Of a stretch of DNA of 64,000 nucleotides, positions 8,235-17,506 are shown one piece after another. The notes below the pieces were generated by a model. The model made no database searches. It was not told the origin of the DNA and saw only the letters and a list, made by a program, of their open reading frames with translations. Position 1 is the stretch's first letter, and each line of letters opens with the position of its first letter. The DNA lies in NCBI RefSeq assembly GCF_030159995.1, contig NZ_BSNM01000009.1, positions 1 through 64,000 on the forward strand, read 5' to 3'. This DNA is from Litoribrevibacter albus (lineage in GTDB: Bacteria; Pseudomonadota; Gammaproteobacteria; Pseudomonadales; Litoribrevibacteraceae). The position numbers and the translations under genes were made by a program.

Positions 8235-9302
8235 ATGAGCATAAGCACACAATTAAAAACCCTATGCGGCGCTGTATTGGCAGGTTCTGCCCTGTTACTA
8301 ACGGGCTGTGGAAATGACTCCGCCGAGACGACTCAGGCTAGTAATGAGCCTACCGAATTAACCGTCTACACCGCGTTGGAAGCAGACCTTCTGGACACGT
8401 ACGGCAAAGCATTCACGGCTGAGCACCCGGATATCAAGATCAACTGGGTTCGCGACTCAACCGGTACTATCACTGCAAAGCTATTGGCTGAAAAAGAAAA
8501 CCCTCGCGCAGACGTTGTTTGGGGTCTTGCTGGCACCAGCCTTCTAAAAATGAAAAGCGAGGGTATGTTAGAAAGCTACTCGCCAATTCAGGTTGAAAAG
8601 CTGGATGAAAAATTCCGCGATACCAGCACAAACCCGGCATGGGTCGGTATGGACGCATGGGTAGCCGCAATTTGTTTCAACACAGTGGAAGCTGAGAAAT
8701 ACAATCTAAGCAAGCCAACTTCCTGGCAGGATCTGACCAAGCCTGAGTACAAAGGCCATGTCATCATGCCTAACCCGAACTCTTCAGGCACGGGTTTCCT
8801 TGACGTATCAAGCTGGTTGCAAACCTTTGGTGAAGACAAAGGCTGGCAGTTCATGGACGGCCTACATCAAAACATCAGCCGCTATACCCATTCAGGTTCT
8901 AAGCCATGTAAGTTGGCAGCATCTGGTGAAACAGCCATCGGTATCTCTTTCGCTTATCGCGGCGCGAATCTAATCAAGAAAGGTGCTCCGCTTGAGTTGA
9001 TTATCCCGTCTGAAGGTATTGGCTGGGAAATCGAAGCCACTGCAATCTTGAACACTACAAAGAAAATGGCAGCCGCGAAGAAGCTGGTTGATTGGTCTAT
9101 CACCAAAACCGCTAACGAGTTGTATAACCAAGGCTATGCGGTAGTTGCTTACCCTGGCGTAGCAAAACCGGTTGAACACTTCCCTGCGGAAGTTGGCGAG
9201 AAAATGATTAAAAACGACTTTGAGTGGGCCGCCAAAAACCGCGACAAGATCCTGTCGGAATGGCAGAAGCGTTATGACTCCAAGTCAGAACCTAAGAGTT
9301 AA
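8235..9302 (+). CDS. phnS: 2-aminoethylphosphonate ABC transporter, binding lipoprotein
   Basis: The 355-residue protein is an iron/thiosulfate-type extracellular solute-binding protein of the PhnS2 kind (TIGR03261 type). The N-terminus is a lipoprotein signal with lipobox LLTGC (Cys25), so it is membrane-anchored rather than free in the periplasm. The mature part begins ELTVYTALEADLLDTYGKAF, typical of the family, and contains NPNSSGTGFLDVSSWLQ in the ligand site region. GAGGAAG precedes the ATG. It heads phnS-phnT-phnU, preceded by two operators. Assignment to 2AEP rests on family resemblance and on the neighbouring pathway genes. Confidence 0.9.
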   Translation: MSISTQLKTLCGAVLAGSALLLTGCGNDSAETTQASNEPTELTVYTALEADLLDTYGKAFTAEHPDIKINWVRDSTGTITAKLLAEKENPRADVVWGLAGTSLLKMKSEGMLESYSPIQVEKLDEKFRDTSTNPAWVGMDAWVAAICFNTVEAEKYNLSKPTSWQDLTKPEYKGHVIMPNPNSSGTGFLDVSSWLQTFGEDKGWQFMDGLHQNISRYTHSGSKPCKLAASGETAIGISFAYRGANLIKKGAPLELIIPSEGIGWEIEATAILNTTKKMAAAKKLVDWSITKTANELYNQGYAVVAYPGVAKPVEHFPAEVGEKMIKNDFEWAAKNRDKILSEWQKRYDSKSEPKS

Positions 9303-9323
9303 TCAATAAAACATTATTACAAG

Positions 9324-9359
9324 GTGGGAGTGTATTTAGCGATAGATGCACCTACCCAC
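9324..9359 (+). other. possible intercistronic hairpin between phnS and phnT
   Basis: GTGGG-A-GTG can pair with CAC-CTA-CCCAC. Such structures often lower downstream expression relative to a binding-protein gene. No T run follows; folding not computed. Confidence 0.3.
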
Positions 9360-9500
9360 TGCACAGCACAGTTATCAAGAGTTCTCATACTCTGCACCAT
9401 GATGGATCTGGCAGCATCGGTATGAGTTGGGCAGCGCCCTCAACGAATGTTGAAGTCTCTGCCCTGTTTTAATTTTCATCTCACATTAGGAGTTTGAACG

Positions 9501-10787
9501 ATGGCCTCTCTTTTTTCGCGTTTAAACATATTTTTATCTTTGAACAAGCGGTTACAACGACCTTTAAGTATGATCTCATCGTCAACAGTCTCTGTTTCCG
9601 CCCCGGCTTTTCCAAGCGCTAAACGATCATCTGGGCATCAAACATCAAGCAAGCAATCGTCAGATAAGCCAGGCGCGGGTAACCAGGGGACTCATCGAAC
9701 TTCCTCCCAACCTCAAGCGTGTTCTTCAGATATTCCGGTGAAGAGTGTTGAATTGAAAAAGAGTGTCGAATTGAAAAAGAGTGTCGAATTGAAAAAGAGT
9801 GTCGAACTGACTGGCATCAACAAGTATTACGATGATTTTCATGCGTTGAAAAACATCAACCTAACCATCAATGATGGCGAGTTTATCAGTTTCTTAGGGC
9901 CTTCTGGCTGTGGTAAAACCACGCTACTGAGAACCATTGCCGGACTGGAAGTCTGCAATGAGGGCACGATTGTTCTTTCAGGCAAGGAAGTCACACACAA
10001 ACCGGCGCGTCAGCGTGACTTTGGTATCGTATTTCAATCCTATGCGCTGTTCCCTAATTTAACGGTTTCAGAAAATATTGGTTATGCGCTGAAATCTCGC
10101 AGTATGGCCAAGAAAAACATTCAGACACGTGTTGATGAATTGGTGGCTCTAGTGGGATTAGATCAATTGGCAGACCGCTATCCTGTCCAATTATCCGGTG
10201 GACAGCAACAACGCGTGGCATTAGCTCGTGCGTTAGCTCCGAACCCTAAACTGTTATTACTGGATGAGCCGCTATCGGCACTGGACGCCAAGGTTCGTCA
10301 TAATCTACGACAAGAGTTAAAAGATCTTCAGAAGAAAACCGGCATCACCACCATCATGGTGACACACGATCAAGAAGAAGCCTTAGCCATTTCAGACCGA
10401 ATTGCCGTATTGAATCACGGAGAAATTGAGCAAATCGGTACTCCGGACGAGATCTACTCAACTCCCGCGACTGAGTTTGTTGCGGAATTCGTCGGCACCA
10501 TCAATCGTATGACGTTACCTGACGCTGAAAGCACACTGATTGTTCGTCCGGAATGGATCGAGGTATTTAATACCCCCAACGAGCAGCGAATGTCCGGAGT
10601 GATCGACAGCATGGAATACCGTGGCGCGACCACTCGCCTGACCCTGACACCAGCGGATCAGAGCATTTCATCAGAGTCCGTGCTGGTGGATGTAGCAACC
10701 CCCTACTGTAAAAAAATGAGCTTTGAGACAAACCAACCAGTGTGGTTTGAAATTGCTCATAAAGATTTATGCAGTGCTCAGCATTAA
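9501..10787 (+). CDS. phnT: 2-aminoethylphosphonate ABC transporter, ATPase with unusual N-terminal extension
   Basis: The ABC domain begins near residue 103 and carries the Walker A motif (GPSGCGKTT, about 133-141), the Q-loop ([10 protein letters not shown]), the signature LSGGQQQR and Walker B ([12 protein letters not shown]), with a TOBE-like C-terminus. This matches PhnT2-type ATPases that power 2AEP import with PhnS and PhnU. The first 102 residues are extra: a Ser/Gln-rich, basic, low-complexity stretch and then four KSVEL units (residues 81-103). The ATG at 9501 has a strong ribosome binding site (AGGAG), so the extension is probably translated; a GTG at 9738 would give a normal-length protein but has no such site. 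Confidence 0.85.
   Translation: MASLFSRLNIFLSLNKRLQRPLSMISSSTVSVSAPAFPSAKRSSGHQTSSKQSSDKPGAGNQGTHRTSSQPQACSSDIPVKSVELKKSVELKKSVELKKSVELTGINKYYDDFHALKNINLTINDGEFISFLGPSGCGKTTLLRTIAGLEVCNEGTIVLSGKEVTHKPARQRDFGIVFQSYALFPNLTVSENIGYALKSRSMAKKNIQTRVDELVALVGLDQLADRYPVQLSGGQQQRVALARALAPNPKLLLLDEPLSALDAKVRHNLRQELKDLQKKTGITTIMVTHDQEEALAISDRIAVLNHGEIEQIGTPDEIYSTPATEFVAEFVGTINRMTLPDAESTLIVRPEWIEVFNTPNEQRMSGVIDSMEYRGATTRLTLTPADQSISSESVLVDVATPYCKKMSFETNQPVWFEIAHKDLCSAQH
9741..9806 (+). repeat. 18-bp tandem repeat inside phnT
   Basis: Three full copies and one partial copy of AAGAGTGTCGAATTGAAA (the first has one change) encode K-S-V-E-L-K units. The repeat keeps the frame and lies exactly at the start of the conserved ABC domain. 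Confidence 0.9.
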
Positions 10788-10826
10788 TTCGAAGAATGCG
10801 CTAATTACTAAGACGTTTGGAAAGCC

Positions 10827-12542
10827 ATGTTATCTACTCATTCCCCCCTAGTCTCAAAGCCTAATCGTTTCGCTGAGCTAATGACGCTTGATAAAGAATC
10901 GATCATTAAACGTGTTTGGCTACTGCTACTGCTTGCTACCTTACTCACCTGTTTAGTCTTTCCGTTGTACAGCTTGCTGGTTCACAGTGTTGAAGACAAA
11001 AGCGGTCAGTTCATTGGTCTTCAAAACTTTGTAAGCTACCTCAGCAATCCGGCTTTGACCTATTCCATCACCAACACCTTGTACCTCGGGTTTATTGCCA
11101 CAGTTATCGTTATTGCCCTGGCTTTCACCACGGCCTGGTGTTTCACCCGCTCGAACATGCCTGGTAAAACTTTATTTAAGGGCATTGCTTATATCCCGCT
11201 GCTTACACCGTCTCTGCTGTCTGCAATCAGTTTGATCTATTGGTTTGGCAACCAAGGGGTGTTAAAAGAGTTCTGGCCCTTCGAATCTATCTATGGGGTA
11301 TCAGGGATTGTCTTTGGTATTTCATTCTGGGCCTTTCCTCATGCTCTCATCATTCTTACTACGGCGTTAAAACAACAAGATGCCCGACTCTATGAAGCCA
11401 GTGAAGTGCTGGGTGCCAGCCCGATCAAAACCTTCTTCACGGTTACCTTACCGGGCTGCAAATACGGATTAATTTCTGCCACCGCAGTGGTCTTCACACT
11501 CGTCGTGACAGATTTTGGTGTCGCAAAAGTCATTGGAGGTCAATACAACGTCTTAGCGACTGACATCTATAAGCAAGTGATCGGTCAACAGAACTTCTCG
11601 ATGGGCGCAGTGGTGAGCATCATGTTGCTGATACCAGCCCTGATTACCTTCATCGTCGATCAATGGGTTCAACGCAAACAGCAAACCATGTTTGACAGTA
11701 AATCCGTTACTTATCAACCACACTCATCCAGCTACCGCGATGGTTTTGCTTTTCTATACTGCACGCTGTTATCAGTGATTATTCTTGCCATCATCGGTAT
11801 GGCGGGATATTCATCACTGGTGACCTTCTGGCCTTATGATTTAAGCCTGTCATTCAACAACTACCAATTCAATATGATGGACGGAGGTGGCTGGGGCGCG
11901 TATCAGAACTCTCTGATCATGGCGACCGGCACCATGATTTTAGGGACCGCGTTTATTTTCCTGTCTGCTTACGCCTGTCAGAAGATTGAAGTCTGGCCGA
12001 TCGTTCGTAAAGCCATTCACATGCTGTCTGTCATTCCTGCGGCCGTCCCTGGTCTGGTGCTTGGTTTGAGCTACATTTTCTTCTTCAATCAGGTGAACAA
12101 CCCGTTGAATGTTATCTATGGCACCTTTGTAATCTTGATGATTTCCTCGGTTGTGCACTTCCTGACAGTGGGTCATCTCACAATGGTGACAGCGTTTAAA
12201 CAACTGCCGGGAGAGATCGAATCGGTATCCGAATCATTAAAAGTGCCATTCTATGTGACGCTTGGCCGAGTCACCTTACCCATGACGATTCCAGCTATTC
12301 TAGAGGTAGGTATCTATCTATTTGTGAATGCGATGACGACCGTTTCTGCTGTCGTCTTCCTATACAGTGTCGATACCATGCTGGCGTCCGTTGCCGTCTT
12401 GAATATGGATGACGCTGGCGATACAGCGCCAGCGGCTGCGATGGCGATGCTGATTTTCGTCAGTGCCCTTGGCGTAAAACTTCTTTACAGCCTGATCAGT
12501 CAGGTCATTATCTCCAAGACACAGACCTGGCGAACTAAGTAG
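10827..12542 (+). CDS. phnU: 2-aminoethylphosphonate ABC transporter, fused two-domain permease
   Basis: The 571-residue protein contains two complete binding-protein-dependent permease domains (about residues 80-275 and 355-560), each with an EAA-type loop (EASEVLGASPIKTFFTVTLP in the first; SVSESLKVPFYVTLGRVTLP in the second). It is thus the fused form of the permease pair, as in PhnU2 (TIGR03262 type), and would assemble with PhnT alone. About twelve membrane helices are visible. It follows phnT by 39 bases with GGAAAG before the ATG, and a strong inverted repeat lies 39 bases after the stop. Confidence 0.9.
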   Translation: MLSTHSPLVSKPNRFAELMTLDKESIIKRVWLLLLLATLLTCLVFPLYSLLVHSVEDKSGQFIGLQNFVSYLSNPALTYSITNTLYLGFIATVIVIALAFTTAWCFTRSNMPGKTLFKGIAYIPLLTPSLLSAISLIYWFGNQGVLKEFWPFESIYGVSGIVFGISFWAFPHALIILTTALKQQDARLYEASEVLGASPIKTFFTVTLPGCKYGLISATAVVFTLVVTDFGVAKVIGGQYNVLATDIYKQVIGQQNFSMGAVVSIMLLIPALITFIVDQWVQRKQQTMFDSKSVTYQPHSSSYRDGFAFLYCTLLSVIILAIIGMAGYSSLVTFWPYDLSLSFNNYQFNMMDGGGWGAYQNSLIMATGTMILGTAFIFLSAYACQKIEVWPIVRKAIHMLSVIPAAVPGLVLGLSYIFFFNQVNNPLNVIYGTFVILMISSVVHFLTVGHLTMVTAFKQLPGEIESVSESLKVPFYVTLGRVTLPMTIPAILEVGIYLFVNAMTTVSAVVFLYSVDTMLASVAVLNMDDAGDTAPAAAMAMLIFVSALGVKLLYSLISQVIISKTQTWRTK

Positions 12543-12580
12543 TACCTTTTTCCTATCTTTCAACGCTTGAATCGTCATTT

Positions 12581-12623
12581 CCAGATACCTCTTATAACAT
12601 TCACTCTGTTGAGAGGTATCTGG
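12581..12623 (+). terminator. long inverted repeat after the phn transporter operon
   Basis: CCAGATACCTCT and AGAGGTATCTGG form perfect 12-base arms around 19 bases. It follows the permease stop by 39 bases and is the likely terminator, although the following bases are CT-rich rather than a pure T run. The arm end also resembles the TCTGGTAT operator core. Confidence 0.55.
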
Positions 12624-12647
12624 TCTATCCTCTTAAGTATTCTTGTC

Positions 12648-12685
12648 AAAAGTACTGATATCCAAGTACTAGTATCAAAAGTACT
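12648..12685. repeat. three AAGTACT direct repeats before the OmpA-like gene
   Basis: AGTACT starts at 12651, 12665 and 12680 (spacing 14-15 bases), each preceded by A bases. It may be a regulatory array for the porin promoter or incidental. Confidence 0.45.
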
Positions 12686-12754
12686 CGAATCAAAGCGCAG
12701 TCCCCTATTTGAACTGAATTTGAACCGCCATTCATTTAAGACATCGGAGTCACT

Positions 12755-14005
12755 ATGAACAGCACGCATCTGAAGCACCTTCTGCTTATTTCATCCTTGG
12801 TCGGGGCTTCAAGCCAAGCAATTGCCGAGGAACCAGGCACCTTCTACATCAACCCAGCCATTGGCTACCAAACGTTCGACGAAGATCGCTATGCCGACGA
12901 CACCGTGACAGCGATTTTAGGGGGCGAATACGTGTTAACTCGCAATTGGGGTGTCGAAGCCACTTACATGCTTTCAGAACCTGATGGTCAAAACGGCGGT
13001 GAAGATGCTGACCTTGATCAGATACGACTGGGCGCGCTGTATTACCTGCCTGAAACCGGCAACTGGAAACCTTTCCTTGGTGCCGCCATTGGTGAAGCCC
13101 AGTTTGAATACGACCATTCAGATCACGTAGAAACACAACTACACCTGGGCGGCGGAGCACGCTATGCATTCAATGACGACTGGTCGGCCCGACTGGAAGC
13201 TCGTGCGATCAACAGCCTCGATGAAGAAGATTGGGACGCATTACTTAGCGTCGGTGTCAGCTATGCCTTTGGCGGCTCTTCAAGCATGAGATCCGAACCC
13301 GCACAATCAGAACCGATGAAATCAGAACCGGCTCAAAAAGAAGCAATGGCCGTAGTAGCAGTCGTAAAAGACTCAGACGGAGACGGCGTTACTGATGACA
13401 TGGATAAGTGCCCGAATACGCCTGCCGGTGTCGCAGTAAATAGCTCGGGTTGTCCGCTGGATTCAGACGGCGATGGCGTCTATGACTATCAGGATCAATG
13501 CCCTGCCACACCGGCTGGTGCCCCCGTTGACAGTAAAGGTTGCCCGTTAGATTCAGACAACGATGGTGTCCCGGATTATAAAGATCAATGCCCAACAACC
13601 GCCGCTGGCGTGGACGTTGATGAGAAAGGATGTCGAGTACCGCTGAAACAGACGGTTTCTATTAATCTTGCCATTAACTTCGCAAATAACTCAGCGGAAG
13701 TTCCTCAATCCGCCTATGGCGAGATTAAGCGTGTGGCCGATTTCATGAAGAAACACACCACAACCAAAGTGACCATTGAAGGCCATACGGACGACCGAGG
13801 CAGTGCAGCATACAATAAATCCTTGTCTCAACGTCGTGCGGATTCTGTTATGGCCATTTTAACAGGCACCTATAGCGTGGAAGCAAACAGGGTGAATGCC
13901 ATAGGCTACGGTGAAGAGCAGCCGATTGCAGACAACAGCACTGCTGCGGGTCGGACAGAAAACCGTCGTGTTGTTGCTGAGATTAAAGAAACCGTGGTTC
14001 AGTAG
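12755..14005 (+). CDS. OmpA-family outer membrane protein
   Basis: The 416-residue protein has a signal peptide (to about residue 24, AIA-EE), an N-terminal eight-strand-type beta-barrel (about 28-175), a Pro/Glu-rich linker with repeated SEP units, three thrombospondin type 3 calcium-binding repeats (DSDGDGV, DSDGDGV and DSDNDGV, about 206-292) and a C-terminal OmpA domain (about 300-412) with the peptidoglycan-binding segment IEGHTDDRGSAAYNKSLSQRRA. It joins the outer membrane to the cell wall, like OprF. GGAGT lies before the ATG. It has its own control region with short direct repeats and a hairpin terminator downstream. Confidence 0.93.
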   Translation: MNSTHLKHLLLISSLVGASSQAIAEEPGTFYINPAIGYQTFDEDRYADDTVTAILGGEYVLTRNWGVEATYMLSEPDGQNGGEDADLDQIRLGALYYLPETGNWKPFLGAAIGEAQFEYDHSDHVETQLHLGGGARYAFNDDWSARLEARAINSLDEEDWDALLSVGVSYAFGGSSSMRSEPAQSEPMKSEPAQKEAMAVVAVVKDSDGDGVTDDMDKCPNTPAGVAVNSSGCPLDSDGDGVYDYQDQCPATPAGAPVDSKGCPLDSDNDGVPDYKDQCPTTAAGVDVDEKGCRVPLKQTVSINLAINFANNSAEVPQSAYGEIKRVADFMKKHTTTKVTIEGHTDDRGSAAYNKSLSQRRADSVMAILTGTYSVEANRVNAIGYGEEQPIADNSTAAGRTENRRVVAEIKETVVQ

Positions 14006-14045
14006 TCTCAATTCATCATTGATAAATAACACGAGATAAATAAAA

Positions 14046-14069
14046 GAGAGCCAGTGTATTCTGGCTCTC
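14046..14069 (+). terminator. hairpin after the OmpA-like gene
   Basis: GAGAGCCAG-TGTATT-CTGGCTCTC, 40 bases after the stop. It is followed by a CT-rich repeat instead of a T run. Confidence 0.65.
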
Positions 14070-14097
14070 ACTCTTCACTCTTCACTCTTCACTCTTC
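14070..14097. repeat. 7-bp tandem repeat, four copies of ACTCTTC
   Basis: Four perfect, head-to-tail copies directly follow the terminator hairpin. A simple-sequence tract of this kind is prone to change copy number. Confidence 0.9.
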
Positions 14098-14209
14098 AAG
14101 CGTATTTAGACAAACAAATATCATCCTTTCTAATCCTAGATCTCCACCCTAAGTAGGAACCCCATCTTCACCACACACCGTATGCTGAAAAATAAAAAGT
14201 GGTGAAATC

Positions 14210-15277
14210 ATGTTCTACATTAACCTCAACGATACCGGCTATTTCAGAAGCCTTGCTTTGCTCTCTCTGTTAGCAACTTTGCTGACAACTGCCTTGAACG
14301 TGCAGGCAAGTTCTTCAATAACCCCTTCTATAGCAACACAAACCAAACGAACCATGTGCCTCTATGACATGATTGGTCAGAACGGCCCGATGAGTCAGAT
14401 AATGACGGACTACCAAACGCAAGCATTGCAATGGGGTGTTCAACTTGAGTTCAAACATTACGCCAGTGATCGATTGGCGTTGGAAGATTTTCAATCAGGG
14501 TATTGTGATTTAGTAAACTTGCCCGGTATTCGAGCACGCAACTTTAATCATTTCACAGGTTCACTGAACGCCATTGGCGCCATCCCGGACTACCAACATC
14601 TAAAGTTGATCTTGGACACACTATCTTCGCCCAAAGCTGCGAAGTTTATGCAACAGGAGGACTATGAGATCGCAGCCATCGTTCCAACAGGCGCGCTCTT
14701 TGGGTTTGTCATCGATAAAGCGTTTAGCAACCCTGATGCACTTACCGGAAAAAAAATAACTGTTTTAGACAACACCCCGGAAACAAATTATTTAATTGAA
14801 CAAACCGGCTTAATCCCTGTGCCTTCTACCCTCAACAACGCCATTCAGAAATTCAACAACCATTTGGTGGACATGACAGGCGCACCCGCCGCTGCCTATG
14901 AACTGCTGGAAATGAACAAAGGGCTGGAACCAGATGGCGGCATCATCAATTGGCCTTTGCATCAAAGCACCATGCAACTAGTCATACGCTCGTCGAAAAT
15001 GCCTGAATCGTTTGGTCAGCATTCCCGAAGCTATGTTCAGAAACAGCTTGAGCACAGCTTTAATGTACTGAATGTCTTTGAACAAAACATCCCAGCCAAG
15101 TACTGGATTCAAGTCGATGCTCAGATCAAGGAACAGTGGAATGAAAAGCATCGCCTCTCTCGTATTCACCTCAGAAACCAAGGTATTTACAACACCACCG
15201 CCCTCACCTTATTCAGAAAAGTGCGCTGTAAATTCAACCCTACAATGGCCGAATGCTCTGCAGATAACAAAGAATGA
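14210..15277 (+). CDS. putative solute-binding protein, DUF6091-like, TRAP partner
   Basis: The 355-residue exported protein (signal peptide to about residue 34) resembles the DUF6091 group of putative solute-binding proteins. The mature start KRTMCLYDMIGQNGPMSQIM and the motif GYCDLVNLPGIRARNFN are characteristic. It overlaps the fused TRAP-type permease gene in ATGA (15274-15277), so the pair is translationally coupled and very likely one transport system. The ligand is unknown. Several Cys residues suggest a periplasmic disulfide near the C-terminus. Confidence 0.75.
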   Translation: MFYINLNDTGYFRSLALLSLLATLLTTALNVQASSSITPSIATQTKRTMCLYDMIGQNGPMSQIMTDYQTQALQWGVQLEFKHYASDRLALEDFQSGYCDLVNLPGIRARNFNHFTGSLNAIGAIPDYQHLKLILDTLSSPKAAKFMQQEDYEIAAIVPTGALFGFVIDKAFSNPDALTGKKITVLDNTPETNYLIEQTGLIPVPSTLNNAIQKFNNHLVDMTGAPAAAYELLEMNKGLEPDGGIINWPLHQSTMQLVIRSSKMPESFGQHSRSYVQKQLEHSFNVLNVFEQNIPAKYWIQVDAQIKEQWNEKHRLSRIHLRNQGIYNTTALTLFRKVRCKFNPTMAECSADNKE

Positions 15278-17502
15278 CGAACACTCACTGGTCAGGGGAG
15301 CAGACCGACACTCCCTCTGCGTTACACACGAATAAAACACCACAATCGATGACCATTAAGATCGCCCGGTTTCTGCTGAATATTATTGGCGGGCTTGCGC
15401 TCTGTTGTGTGCTAGTGATTGGTATCGCCAGCGGACTGCAAGAACGTATTTACAATTTAGGCACTTATCTGTGGCCGACCTATTCTGATCTGACACTTTC
15501 ACAAGAGACCCTGTCGTCCACTGAATTAGCAAACATACCCTGCCAGTCCGTAGAACGAACCAGCGATGAAGACCTGCAACTACTGGATGATTTACTACTG
15601 GATGATTTACTACTGGCTGATAACTCATTTGATACCCCGCTTGATGATCCTATTGATAAGGCACTGGACAAGGCCCAACAAGAACCTACTCCGGAACCAA
15701 CTCTGGAACTAACTACCGAAGCGTGTTCAGACACATTGGTTCAGAGTCATGGGGATCGAAAAAACACTCAAGCCCCTCAAACCATCGCACTTAGAATCAA
15801 AGGCGTTGAACAAAGCCTGCAATCCCTTAGCTTATGGTTAACAGGTCAGCAATCACACATACTTTCGCTGTTTATATTGGTCTGTTTGCTGTCCGCTACT
15901 CTTCATCAAAAACACCTGTCATTGGCACCGGACGACCAACGATCCAGAACATCTCTCAGTGCTCAAATCCTAAGTAATCTGTTGATCTGCTACGCCTGCT
16001 ATGAATATGCAATGCATCTTATGGGCAGAAACTTTCTCAACGACAATGTGTATGCCTATCTGATCCTTTCTCTGGGATTTGGATTAAATCTTCTGCTATG
16101 CCTTTACTATCTAGTTACAAGAAAGTCAGGAGAACAGCGAGACACCCAGAGCAAAGGTTTCCTTCAAGCCCTAAAGTCCATTCCTATCTATAGTTGGATG
16201 ATTCTTCTTTCCGTCTTGCTCGATAAGGAAAGAACAGACCACGAACTGGCGTTATTGATTGGTCAAATCTATGAAATGCCAATGATCTATTTACAAATTG
16301 GCCTCTACATTTGGTTAGGTATGCTCATCAAACACAGCAACCTAGCCGAGGTTCTGATCACACTGCTATTAAGTCTTATTCGAAACCCATTGGCCGTTGC
16401 CTTCGCAACCGTTGCATTTATGGCCATACCCACTGCGTTCACGGGCGCCTCAGGAATCATCATTCTAGCAATGGGCGGTTTGGTGTATCAGAGCCTAAAG
16501 AAACTCCCTCTGCGGAGACAATTCATCCTAGCCATCACTGCCATGACCGGCAGCACAGGCGTGGTTTTATCCCCGAGCCTACTGATCGTTGCCATCGCCT
16601 TTTTGAACAAAGAAGTCACCACCAATGAGCTGTTTTATTGGGGCGGCTGGGTATTCTGCTTAACATTAAGCTTATTGATAGTGATTACAAAACTGTTGCC
16701 CGGCCCCATGCACGTCCAAGCACTCAACAGAACAAACAACCAAACACTCACTGAACCGAAACGCACACCCGCATCCTCCGTAATCAAAGATTGCATCCCG
16801 TACCTATTAATAAGCGGGGGCATCATCCTTGTTTTACAGCTTGTGCTTGGACTCTCGTTTAATGAATTCACCGCCCCCTACTTCCTTTTGTTATTGATGC
16901 TGGGGGTTGTCTGTTTAGAAAGGCGTCAAGATAAAACACCGCACGTTTCAGCAGCAAAAGTGACCGAGCCCATCCCTCAAAACAAATTCAGGAACGCATT
17001 CTCTGAAAGTTTCGAGCACAGCGGCGCAATTCTGCTCGTAATGCTTTGCTCCTACTCGCTCGGTAATACCTCGTTCGACCCCGGCTGGCTCAACCACCTA
17101 CCCATGAATGGATTATCTATGGTGAACACGCTGTGTGCGCTAGTGATCGTGCTCATTGTCATCGGCATGATTCTCGACCCCTTCGGCGCACTGATTTTGG
17201 TGAGCATGACTCTCGCCCCTTTCGCCTACGAACAAGGCATCAATCCCATCCACTTCTGGATGATCACACTCGTAGCGTTTGAGCTGGCGTATGTGACACC
17301 TCCGGTGGCGATGAATCACCTGCTGACGCGACAACAAGTGCCTGCGCGGGAATGGGCTCAGCTGGACTTCATTGATTCAGAAAAAACAGACTCGGGAATA
17401 AGACACCTCTACCTAAAACATGAACGAGTCATATTGCCGATACTGGTATTAGGAACATGCCTGCTGATAGTGACCTTCATGCCCCTGCTGTTTGTCAGTT
17501 AG
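15274..17502 (+). CDS. TRAP-type transporter, fused small and large membrane subunits
   Basis: The 742-residue membrane protein has a first helix (about 25-50), an acidic periplasmic-type loop with LLDD repeats (about 100-160), several further helices like a DctQ subunit, then a DctM-like large domain. The large domain shows the two pseudo-repeat signatures TAFTGASGIIILAMGGLVYQ and FELAYVTPPVAMNHLL. The pair with the upstream binding protein is therefore a Na+- or H+-coupled TRAP-like importer of unknown substrate. A start at 15349 (residue 26) is also possible; the ATG at 15274 overlaps the upstream stop. It ends just before a convergent gene. Confidence 0.8.
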   Translation: MTNTHWSGEQTDTPSALHTNKTPQSMTIKIARFLLNIIGGLALCCVLVIGIASGLQERIYNLGTYLWPTYSDLTLSQETLSSTELANIPCQSVERTSDEDLQLLDDLLLDDLLLADNSFDTPLDDPIDKALDKAQQEPTPEPTLELTTEACSDTLVQSHGDRKNTQAPQTIALRIKGVEQSLQSLSLWLTGQQSHILSLFILVCLLSATLHQKHLSLAPDDQRSRTSLSAQILSNLLICYACYEYAMHLMGRNFLNDNVYAYLILSLGFGLNLLLCLYYLVTRKSGEQRDTQSKGFLQALKSIPIYSWMILLSVLLDKERTDHELALLIGQIYEMPMIYLQIGLYIWLGMLIKHSNLAEVLITLLLSLIRNPLAVAFATVAFMAIPTAFTGASGIIILAMGGLVYQSLKKLPLRRQFILAITAMTGSTGVVLSPSLLIVAIAFLNKEVTTNELFYWGGWVFCLTLSLLIVITKLLPGPMHVQALNRTNNQTLTEPKRTPASSVIKDCIPYLLISGGIILVLQLVLGLSFNEFTAPYFLLLLMLGVVCLERRQDKTPHVSAAKVTEPIPQNKFRNAFSESFEHSGAILLVMLCSYSLGNTSFDPGWLNHLPMNGLSMVNTLCALVIVLIVIGMILDPFGALILVSMTLAPFAYEQGINPIHFWMITLVAFELAYVTPPVAMNHLLTRQQVPAREWAQLDFIDSEKTDSGIRHLYLKHERVILPILVLGTCLLIVTFMPLLFVS
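15581..15610 (+). repeat. 15-bp direct repeat inside the TRAP gene
   Basis: Two perfect copies of TACTGGATGATTTAC and a third partial copy encode LLDDLLLDDLLLAD in the acidic extracytoplasmic loop. Confidence 0.85.
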
Positions 17503-17506
17503 GGGG

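Noticed and set aside
9303-9500. Possible riboswitch between phnS and phnT
   Set aside because: Only a weak hairpin is visible and no known aptamer pattern; reported only as a possible intercistronic stem.
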